Shown here: positions 7,283-13,237 of the stretch, one piece after another
Position numbering within the stretch: position 1 is the stretch's first letter
Layout: every line of letters begins with the position of its first letter
Source of the DNA: Micromonosporaceae bacterium
Lineage (GTDB): Bacteria; Actinomycetota; Actinomycetes; Mycobacteriales; Micromonosporaceae
Assembly: GCA_020027875.1 (NCBI GenBank)
Contig: JAHRHA010000032.1
Span: 1-50,511 of the forward strand
DNA length: 50,511 bases
Direction: 5' to 3'
Position numbers and translations under genes: made by a program
The notes under the pieces: generated by a model
Databases searched by the model: none
Told to the model about the DNA's origin: nothing
Seen by the model: the letters and a program-made list of their open reading frames with translations, nothing else

Positions 7283-8713
7283 TCACGGCCATTGGCTCAG
7301 CTCGGTGTCGTGCGGAGCTTGCATCATCATGGGGGCGGGTAGGTCGAAGCGCATGACCGGACGGCTGGTGTCCCAGCTAGCCCAGCCGGGCTTCCCGGTG
7401 GCGGCGAAGTCGACCCACGCACGGTGCATGGCGTCGGCCAGAACCTGTGGGGCGACCGGGCCAGCAAGCGCCGCGACATCGGGGCTGCGGAGCGTGTCGA
7501 AGACGAAGCCGATCTCCAGCGCGTGACAGGCGCCGAGTCCGTCCACAGGGGATGGCCATCCGAACTCGTACATGAACGTATTGTCGCCTCGGCGCTCATC
7601 GGCCAGCCGGTTGGCCGGCACCCGCAGCAACATGTCGGTGGCGATGGCGCCGAGGATCTCGCCGGGCTTGGCGGTGGGGCGGTTGCGTCGGTACTCCTTG
7701 GCTACCCGTTGCTTGATCCGAAACTTCGCCAAGGCGAGCCGCAAGGTGATCGCATTGACACGGTCGACGACACCGCTGGGTACGAACCACAGCCGGTACT
7801 CCTCGCTGTTGTAGCCGAGGAGCAGGTCGACGTCGCGGGCGGCGCCGGCGCGGACGGCCGCCAGCGGTTCAGTGGGGACCACGTCGCCGTCGACCACGAT
7901 GCTGAAGGCGTTGGCACCGGTGAGCGGGTTGCCCGCACGGGTGATGGCAACCTGAGCGGCCAGAAGCGCGCCCCGGTCGGCGCCGGCGAAGGCCTGGGCC
8001 GTCGCGGGCAAGCCGAGCTGCTTGGCGATCAGCGCGGTAGTCCGGCCGCCCTTCTTGGGTGAGACGGCGGTGGGTGGACCGCTCTGCATGACGGCGCGCC
8101 GGAACAGGCCGGCGGAGTGCGGGCTGACCAACAACGCCCCGATCGAGATGGCCCCGGCCGACTCGCCGAAGACCGTCACGTTGCCGGGATCGCCGCCGAA
8201 TGCGGCGATGTTGTCGTTCACCCATCGTAGGGCGGCCAGCTGATCGAGCAGACCTCGGTTTGCCGGCGCATCCGGGAAGACGCCGAAGCCCTCCACGCCG
8301 AGTCGGTAGTTGATCGAGACCAGGACCACGCCATCGCGGGCGAAGGCGCGGCCGTCGTAGACCGGCAGACTCGACGATCCGTTGCGCAGCGATCCGCCAT
8401 GGATCCACACCATGACCGGCAACCCGGATCCGGCCGGATCCGGCGTCCAGACGTTGAGGTTGAGGCACTCATCGCCCGGGATGGAGGGATCCGGCAGAAG
8501 CCGGTCCATCGGCGGGGCATACGGCAGCTTCGGCGCGGTCGGGCCGAAGGTGAGCGCGTCCCGTACGCCGACCCACGCCGGGACGGGCGCGGGTGCTCGG
8601 AAGCGGAACTCGCCAAACGGCGCGGCCGCGTACGGGATGCCCAGGAAGGTCGCGATGCCGCCCTCGACCCGTCCCCGCACCTTTCCCGGCACCGTGGCCA
8701 GGATCATGTCCAT
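7283..8713 (-). CDS. Type B carboxylesterase (para-nitrobenzyl esterase family)
   Basis: About 476 residues of alpha/beta-hydrolase fold. It shows the type-B carboxylesterase features: Val-Arg-Gly near the start, Phe-Leu-Gly-Ile-Pro-Tyr-Ala, the Glu-Asp/Glu-Cys-Leu-Asn-Leu-Asn-Val-Trp signature, the oxyanion Trp-Ile-His-Gly-Gly, and the nucleophile motif Gly-Glu-Ser-Ala-Gly. A C-terminal Gly-Ala-Cys-His-Ala-Leu-Glu segment would supply the catalytic His. It hydrolyses carboxylic esters; the substrate cannot be deduced. The ATG at 8713 has GAGGAG seven bases upstream and is preferred. There is no signal peptide, so it is cytoplasmic. Confidence 0.88.
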   Translation of the reverse strand: MDMILATVPGKVRGRVEGGIATFLGIPYAAAPFGEFRFRAPAPVPAWVGVRDALTFGPTAPKLPYAPPMDRLLPDPSIPGDECLNLNVWTPDPAGSGLPVMVWIHGGSLRNGSSSLPVYDGRAFARDGVVLVSINYRLGVEGFGVFPDAPANRGLLDQLAALRWVNDNIAAFGGDPGNVTVFGESAGAISIGALLVSPHSAGLFRRAVMQSGPPTAVSPKKGGRTTALIAKQLGLPATAQAFAGADRGALLAAQVAITRAGNPLTGANAFSIVVDGDVVPTEPLAAVRAGAARDVDLLLGYNSEEYRLWFVPSGVVDRVNAITLRLALAKFRIKQRVAKEYRRNRPTAKPGEILGAIATDMLLRVPANRLADERRGDNTFMYEFGWPSPVDGLGACHALEIGFVFDTLRSPDVAALAGPVAPQVLADAMHRAWVDFAATGKPGWASWDTSRPVMRFDLPAPMMMQAPHDTELSQWP

Positions 8714-8786
8714 GTCGTACTCCTCACGCGATCGGATGGGGACCGGGCACGGCGACACCTGCTATTCGCCGGTGCAGACTGTGCGG

Positions 8787-10274
8787 ATGGACGAGGTCCT
8801 CAACCTGCCGTCGCCCTGCGTGGTCATCCTCGCGGGCCCCGGTGCCTCCGGCAAGTCAACCTGGGCGGCAGACCACTTTCCGCCTGATTGCGTCGTCTCC
8901 AGTGACCGCCTGCGAGCGCTGGTCGGCGACAGCGAGGATGACATTGCTGCCAGCGCCGACGCCTTCGCGGTGCTCGAGGACATCGTGCGGCGCCGGGTTG
9001 GCCGCCGACTCACGACGGTCATCGATACGCTCGGCCTGGACCGGCAGCGGCGCACGGCGTGGCTGAGCCTGGCGCGCCAGCAAGGCCTCGCGTGCGTGGC
9101 GGTCGCCTTCGACACCCCGGCCGCCGAGTGCCGGGCCCGCAACCGTACCCGTACCAAACGGATCCCGGCCGATGTGCTCACCTCGCAGCTGCGCGCCTGG
9201 GCGCGTAGCCGAGACGCCCTAGCCGCCGAAGGCTACGACGCGGTGCTCGCACCGCAGTTCGTCCGGGTTGTGCCCGAGGGGCTCGTCACCGCGACGGCGG
9301 CGGCGCGCCGGCAGTACGAGCGGCCGACCGGACTGCGCTTCGGGTTGCACCTCGGCAGCTTCGTATTCGACGGCGGCACGGTAGCGACCTCCGACCGGCT
9401 GCGCGAGATCGCCGCAGGGACCGAGGAGGCAGGGTTCGACGCGATCTACGTCATGGACCACTTCCGGCAGATCCCCCAGATTGGCCGGGCGTGGGAGGAC
9501 TTCCTGGAGAGTTATACGACGCTGGCGTACCTCGCCGCGTGCACCAGCCGAGTGCGGTTGGGCGCACTGGTTACAGGCATCACGTACCGCAACGTGGCCC
9601 ACCTCGGCAAGATTGTGTCCACATTGGATGTGCTCAGCGGTGGCAGGGCCGTATGCGGACTCGGACTTGCTTGGTTCGCAGCGGAGCACAAGGCGTACGG
9701 CTGGGACTTTCCATCGGTCGAGCACCGCTATGCCATCCTGGAGGACGCCCTCAAGCTGCTGCCGCTACTGTGGGGACCGGGAAGCCCCGCCTTCGCCGGA
9801 CGGGACCTAACAGTGCCCGAGGCCATGTGCTATCCACGTCCGTTGCAGGACCGCATACCGATCATCGTCGGTGGTGGTGGCGAGCGCCGCACGTTGCGTC
9901 TCGCCGCGAAGCACGCGGATGCGGCGAACGTGTTCGGCGACGCCACCACGGTGCGACACAAGGCGGCTGTCCTGCGCAGGCACTGCGCGAGCGCCGGCCG
10001 TGAACCCGGCGACGTGGCGCTCACACACCTGTCGACCGCCCTGATCGGCACCACCGATAGGCAGGTCGCCGATCTGGTTGAGCGCCTGCGTCCTCGCGGC
10101 CGCAGTGCCGCCCAGTACGCCGCCACTGTCAACGCCGGCACCGTCGAAGACCATATCGGCCGCTTCCGGGAGCTGGCCGAAACGGGCGTACAGGAGGTGA
10201 TGGTGCGCCTACCGGATTTGGCCGATGCCAGTCCACTGGAGCGGATGGCCAAGGTGATCGCGGCGTTCCGGTAG
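8787..10274 (+). CDS. Fusion: P-loop kinase/ATPase domain + LLM-class (F420/flavin) oxidoreductase
   Basis: About 495 residues in two unrelated domains. Residues 10-165 are a small P-loop kinase-like module (AAA_33 type) with Walker A Gly-Pro-Gly-Ala-Ser-Gly-Lys-Ser-Thr (17-25), an Asp-Thr pair near residue 80 and an Arg-rich lid near 116-125. Residues 182-495 are a luciferase-like monooxygenase domain beginning Leu-Arg-Phe-Gly-Leu, with Ile-Tyr-Val-Met-Asp-His-Phe, the conserved Ser-Gly-Gly-Arg, Gly-Leu-Gly and Gly-Gly-Gly-Gly segments of F420/FMN-dependent enzymes. The link between ATP-dependent phosphorylation and F420-type redox chemistry is unexplained. ATG 8787 is chosen because it precedes the kinase domain directly; GTG 8781 is an alternative. 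It diverges from the esterase gene. Confidence 0.83.
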   Translation: MDEVLNLPSPCVVILAGPGASGKSTWAADHFPPDCVVSSDRLRALVGDSEDDIAASADAFAVLEDIVRRRVGRRLTTVIDTLGLDRQRRTAWLSLARQQGLACVAVAFDTPAAECRARNRTRTKRIPADVLTSQLRAWARSRDALAAEGYDAVLAPQFVRVVPEGLVTATAAARRQYERPTGLRFGLHLGSFVFDGGTVATSDRLREIAAGTEEAGFDAIYVMDHFRQIPQIGRAWEDFLESYTTLAYLAACTSRVRLGALVTGITYRNVAHLGKIVSTLDVLSGGRAVCGLGLAWFAAEHKAYGWDFPSVEHRYAILEDALKLLPLLWGPGSPAFAGRDLTVPEAMCYPRPLQDRIPIIVGGGGERRTLRLAAKHADAANVFGDATTVRHKAAVLRRHCASAGREPGDVALTHLSTALIGTTDRQVADLVERLRPRGRSAAQYAATVNAGTVEDHIGRFRELAETGVQEVMVRLPDLADASPLERMAKVIAAFR

Positions 10275-10398
10275 CTACGGTCGGCCGTTCGGCGTCACTC
10301 TGAGTGAACGCGAGGCCCTGATCGATTCTGTTTGCGCCGCAAGGCCCCACGGCGCTACCGTCCCATGTGCACCACCAACGGAGGCCTAGGAGGACCTG

Positions 10399-11136
10399 GT
10401 GGCTCAGACCCAGCTCAACCAGATCGTCGCCCTTGAGAAGGGGGTGAAGTCACGCTCGTACGCGGACTTCACCGCCGCTCATCACCAGCTGCAGAAGGCG
10501 CCGATGCTGTCGGGCATCTCGCGCACCTACAAGCCGAAGGACGACGAGGGTGAGCAACTGCCGCCGGAGTCGACCCGTGTCCAGGTGCGTACGACCGAGG
10601 TTCTCCTGGAAGCACAGGTTGCGCTGGCGCGCCTCTTCGACGTCACGCTCACAAAGGACGTGGCCAACGGTACGGCGAAGGCGAACATCGTCGTCGATGG
10701 CAAGACACTAGCCGCCGACGTACCGGTAACATACCTGCTCTTTCTCGAGAAGCAGCTCACCGACCTTCTCACGTTCGTGAACAAGCTGCCCGTCCTCGAC
10801 GCGGCGGAGACCTGGTCGTACGACGAGGCGACCGACGCGTACGCGACCGCGCCCACGCAGACGACGCGCTCGAAGAAGGTGCCGCGCAACCACGTGAAGG
10901 CTGAGGCCACCGAGAAGCACCCGGCGCAGGTGGAGATGTACTTCGAGGACGTGCTTGTTGGATACTGGACGACGGTGAAGTTCTCCGGCGCGCTGCCGCA
11001 GGCGCGGGTCAACGAGCTGAAGGCGCGCGTGGTCAAGCTGTCGGAGGCAGTCAAGATCGCGCGGGAGGAAGCGAACTCAACCGTCGTGACCGACAAGAAG
11101 ATCGGTGACAAGATCTTCGGCTACCTGTTCGCGTAG
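10399..11136 (+). CDS. Conserved hypothetical protein upstream of the permuted tRNA-like elements
   Basis: A 245-residue, charged, soluble protein that I do not recognise functionally. The GTG start has a perfect AGGAGG six bases upstream, suggesting strong translation. The N-terminal third is Lys/Gln-rich helix, the middle contains a Val-Thr-Tyr-Leu-Leu-Phe-Leu-Glu-Lys-Gln-Leu segment and a Trp-Ser-Tyr motif, and a Lys/Arg-rich stretch near residue 155 (Thr-Thr-Arg-Ser-Lys-Lys-Val-Pro-Arg-Asn-His) could contact nucleic acid. The C-terminus is a long helix ending in Lys-Ile-Phe-Gly-Tyr-Leu-Phe. Its stop lies 11 bp before a TTCG-tetraloop hairpin and 62 bp before the first permuted tRNA core, same strand, so it may share a transcript with that locus. 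Any functional tie is inference. Confidence 0.75.
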   Translation: MAQTQLNQIVALEKGVKSRSYADFTAAHHQLQKAPMLSGISRTYKPKDDEGEQLPPESTRVQVRTTEVLLEAQVALARLFDVTLTKDVANGTAKANIVVDGKTLAADVPVTYLLFLEKQLTDLLTFVNKLPVLDAAETWSYDEATDAYATAPTQTTRSKKVPRNHVKAEATEKHPAQVEMYFEDVLVGYWTTVKFSGALPQARVNELKARVVKLSEAVKIAREEANSTVVTDKKIGDKIFGYLFA

Positions 11137-11144
11137 CCGAGCAA

Positions 11145-11160
11145 GCGCCCCTTCGGGGGC
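11145..11160 (+). terminator. TTCG-tetraloop hairpin after the conserved hypothetical gene
   Basis: GCCCC (11147-11151), loop TTCG, GGGGC (11156-11160). It is a five-pair GC stem closed by the very stable C(UUCG)G tetraloop, just after the stop codon at 11136. It could be a weak intrinsic terminator or a 3'-end stabiliser. There is no T-run, so read-through into the downstream tRNA-like elements is plausible. Confidence 0.5.
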
Positions 11161-11197
11161 TGGACACAAACTCAAATTCATAACTGAATAGTCACAA

Positions 11198-11274
11198 CAT
11201 CCGTTCAGTGCAGGTTCGAATCCTGTCCGGGGCACCACGGGCCCCGGTAGCCCATTTGGTAGAGGCGTCGGGTG
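11198..11274 (+). tRNA. Circularly permuted tRNA-like element A (3' half before 5' half)
   Basis: Order along the strand: anticodon-stem strand CATCCG (11198-11203), variable region, T-arm GCAGG-TTCGAAT-CCTGT (11210-11226), acceptor 3' strand CCGGGGC (11227-11233), discriminator A, CCA (11235-11237), a 3-nt spacer CGG, acceptor 5' strand GCCCCGG (11241-11247), TA, D-arm with stem GCC/GGC and GG in its loop, then anticodon-stem strand CGGGTG (11269-11274). The acceptor strands pair 7 of 7, and the anticodon strands pair six in a row with one G-T. This works only if the halves are read as permuted. No normal anticodon loop with T33 can be read; flanking TGGACA (11161-11166) and TGTCCA (11291-11296) are complementary. 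It could be a permuted tRNA gene, a tRNA-mimic ncRNA (YrlA-like) or a relic. The sequence relation is firm; function is unknown. Confidence 0.6.
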
Positions 11275-11343
11275 CGCAAACTCAGGCTCTTGTCCAAACC
11301 TCAATATTGCCGCTGATCGCCAGATCGACCGGACGCCGCCCGC

Positions 11344-11417
11344 TGCACGAGGTTGCGGGTTCGACCCCCGTCGGGGACGCCACATGTCCCCGTAGCTCAA
11401 TAGGCAGAGCGCGTGCA
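11344..11417 (+). tRNA. Circularly permuted tRNA-like element B (3' half before 5' half)
   Basis: The architecture is the same as element A: TGCACG (11344-11349), variable AGGTT, T-arm GCGGG-TTCGACC-CCCGT (11355-11371), acceptor 3' strand CGGGGAC (11372-11378), discriminator G, CCA (11380-11382), spacer CAT, acceptor 5' strand GTCCCCG (11386-11392), TA, D-arm GCTC-AATAGGCA-GAGC, G26, then CGTGCA (11412-11417). Acceptor pairs are 7/7, D-stem 4/4, T-stem 5/5 with one G-T, anticodon stem 6/6. The discriminator G and the AATnGGCAGA D-loop resemble Asn-type tRNAs, but no anticodon is legible. Flanks GGACGCCGC (11331-11339) and GTGGTGTCC (11429-11437) form a further nine pairs (two G-T), so the RNA ends would be base-paired. 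As in A, the NCCA plus three bases form a 7-nt loop closing the acceptor stem. Confidence 0.62.
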
Positions 11418-11442
11418 CTTTGATCTAAGTGGTGTCCTTAAA

Positions 11443-11467
11443 CGCCGCTGGCGTACGCAATTCGGCG
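11443..11467 (+). terminator. Hairpin following permuted tRNA-like element B
   Basis: CGCCG (11443-11447) pairs with CGGCG (11463-11467), with an inner GCG/CGC pairing in the loop. It lies 6 bp after the terminal stem of element B and may mark its 3' end or belong to a larger structured RNA. There is no T-tract. Confidence 0.35.
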
Positions 11468-11496
11468 GTGGCCACAGGACCACAAATCCTTTGGTA

Positions 11497-11529
11497 GGCC
11501 CCGGGTCGCAGGCTACGCGGCCCGGGGCC
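11497..11529. terminator. Strong GC hairpin between the tRNA-like locus and the convergent gene
   Basis: GGCCCCGGG (11497-11505) and CCCGGGGCC (11521-11529) form nine perfect pairs, with further pairing possible in the 15-nt loop. It lies between the plus-strand tRNA-like locus and the minus-strand gene ending at 11580, so it is well placed to be a bidirectional terminator. The rest of 11420-11579 shows no protein-coding signal. Confidence 0.5.
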
Positions 11530-11579
11530 GCACTAGTTCGCAGCCCCTGACCGATAGCGGTCCCTTCCGGTCCCCTGGG

Positions 11580-12074
11580 TTACAGCTCCGCGATCGCCCG
11601 CTCGAGTCGGCGGTCGAAGGTCTCCTCGGACTCGGTCACGTAAACACCACCGATGCCGAACTTGTCGTGTGACTTGGCTGCGCTGACGACCTCGTCGCTG
11701 ATGGTGAGCAGCCAGCGGCGGTACGCGGATGCGTGCGCCGGGGCCTTCGCGACCATGATCGCGACCGCCGCCTGCGCATGGTCGATGACCGCCGCCAGCC
11801 CGGACTCGGTGTCGGCGTCGGTGAACGAGATGCCGGCGTCCTCCGGGCGCCCGCGTGGTTGGTCGAATACGCCCATCGTCTGCTGTGCGATCTCCTTGAC
11901 GAGATCACTGCCCAATGTGCGGCCTTCGGCGATCGATAGGAACCCGGCCTCGACCTCGATAAACGTCCGCCTGGCGTTGTCGCGCTGCGACGCGCTCGCT
12001 GCTCGTACAACCCACCGAGGTAGATTCACGAGAAGGTTCCACTCCTCGTCTGAAAACGTGGCCCTGCCCGTCAT
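11580..12074 (-). CDS. Conserved hypothetical protein (164 aa)
   Basis: About 164 residues, predicted all-helical and soluble. It begins Thr-Gly-Arg-Ala-Thr-Phe-Ser-Asp-Glu-Glu-Trp and contains Leu-Pro-Arg-Trp-Val-Val-Arg-Ala-Ala near residue 20, Glu-Val-Glu-Ala-Gly-Phe-Leu-Ser-Ile-Ala-Glu-Gly in the middle, and an Ala-Tyr-Arg-Arg-Trp-Leu-Leu segment towards the end. Proteins of this kind occur singly in actinomycetes without assigned function. The ATG at 12074 is preferred to an upstream one because the conserved part starts there, with GAGGG about ten bases upstream. It is convergent with the permuted tRNA-like locus. Confidence 0.65.
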   Translation of the reverse strand: MTGRATFSDEEWNLLVNLPRWVVRAASASQRDNARRTFIEVEAGFLSIAEGRTLGSDLVKEIAQQTMGVFDQPRGRPEDAGISFTDADTESGLAAVIDHAQAAVAIMVAKAPAHASAYRRWLLTISDEVVSAAKSHDKFGIGGVYVTESEETFDRRLERAIAEL

Positions 12075-12182
12075 GTAGACCAGTCCCTCGAAAACGTCCC
12101 GTGCCCTCGTTGGGCTGAGGTTAGCGGACCGGACCGGGTGTGGCACATACCCGCCACGCCGGGTTCGACGGGCCTGATGGCC

Positions 12183-13043
12183 TTAGCCGCTGGCCTGGTT
12201 GCGCCAGGTGCGTTGCGGCTCGTAGCCCAACAATCGGCGGGCCTTGTCGATCGAGAGCAGCGTCTCGTGGGTGCCGAGTTCCCTCGTGACAGGCACATCA
12301 GGGTAGACCTGTGCGGCCAGATCGGCCGAGGGCGTTGTCATGACCGTATCGGCGTTGGCGATGATGAACATCTCAATACCGGTCGCCTCGTACTCGAGAG
12401 CCCGCCGGACAGCCTGGGCGCCGTCGCGCGCGTCGATGTAGGACCACAGGTTCCACGCGCGCAGCCGAGGATCCGTCTCGAACGACGGGAACGCCGCATA
12501 GTCGGCCGGCTCCATGACATTGGAGAACCGTAGGCCGATCATCTTCAGGCGCGGATCCCAGCGGCAGAACTGGGCAGCCATCTGCTCGTCGAGGTGCTTG
12601 GCCAACGAGTAGGCGGTCTCCGGGCGAGCCGCATACTCCTCGTCGACCGGCACATAGGGCGGCGGCGTCCGGAAGGGGAGGCCGAGCACCGTTTCGCTCG
12701 ACGCCCACACGACGTTAGCGATGCCGGCCGCACGGGAGGCGGCGAAGACGTTGTAGCTCGAGGTGAGGTTGTTGGCGAACGTCTTGGCGTTGGCGGCCAT
12801 GCCGGGACCCGGGATCGCTGCCAGGTGCACGACCGCATCCACACTGGTATAGCGATCGTCGATGGCAGTCAGAGCCTCGACTGTCTGCCCGTAGTCAGTG
12901 AGATCGATCCGCGTGAACCCGGGCTGGGTTTCGCGGGGCGCCGCCAGATCGAGGTTCACCACGTCATAGCCGTGGCCGACGAGTTCGTCGATGACTGCGC
13001 GGCCGAGCTTGCCGCTACCGCCGGTGACCGCGACCAGGCTCAT
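12183..13043 (-). CDS. NAD(P)-dependent epimerase/dehydratase (extended SDR)
   Basis: About 286 residues. It has the N-terminal NAD-binding Gly-Gly-Ser-Gly-Lys-Leu-Gly motif (residues 8-14), Val-Val-His-Leu-Ala-Ala-Ile-Pro near residue 70, and an active-site Tyr-Ser-Leu-Ala-Lys (the YxxxK motif of SDRs). It probably acts on a nucleotide sugar or related hydroxyl compound; the substrate-binding half does not reveal which. ATG 13043 starts directly at the Rossmann strand. It is divergent from the GGDEF-EAL gene with 194 bp between them. Confidence 0.85.
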   Translation of the reverse strand: MSLVAVTGGSGKLGRAVIDELVGHGYDVVNLDLAAPRETQPGFTRIDLTDYGQTVEALTAIDDRYTSVDAVVHLAAIPGPGMAANAKTFANNLTSSYNVFAASRAAGIANVVWASSETVLGLPFRTPPPYVPVDEEYAARPETAYSLAKHLDEQMAAQFCRWDPRLKMIGLRFSNVMEPADYAAFPSFETDPRLRAWNLWSYIDARDGAQAVRRALEYEATGIEMFIIANADTVMTTPSADLAAQVYPDVPVTRELGTHETLLSIDKARRLLGYEPQRTWRNQASG

Positions 13044-13237
13044 GGCCTCTGACCCTAGTGTCCCGTCGGAGAACACAACGAGCGCGTGGCACGGCTGGGC
13101 CCACTCGACATTCGGACATTCAGGTCGTGTATCGGACTAAAGAACATGAAACCCGTTCGTCTATTTCAACCCGATGGGATACGATTTGCGGCTTGCAACC
13201 ATTGCCAGCTGCGATCGCGGCAGGAGGGTTGAGTTTT

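Noticed and set aside
11241..11382. An ordinary tRNA with an intron, made of the 5' half of A and the 3' half of B
   Set aside because: The acceptor strands would pair only 5 of 7 and the anticodon strands do not match, while the permuted pairings are complete for both elements.
11077..11418. A minus-strand 113-residue frame across the tRNA-like region
   Set aside because: It contains Gly-Phe-Glu-Pro-Ala and Arg-Gly-Ser-Asn-Pro-type peptides, which are the known translation of tRNA T-arms on the opposite strand.
11161..11437. Permuted group I intron-exon arrangement producing circular tRNA
   Set aside because: Only about 70 bp separate the two elements and no conserved intron core is seen; there is not enough sequence for group I intron halves.
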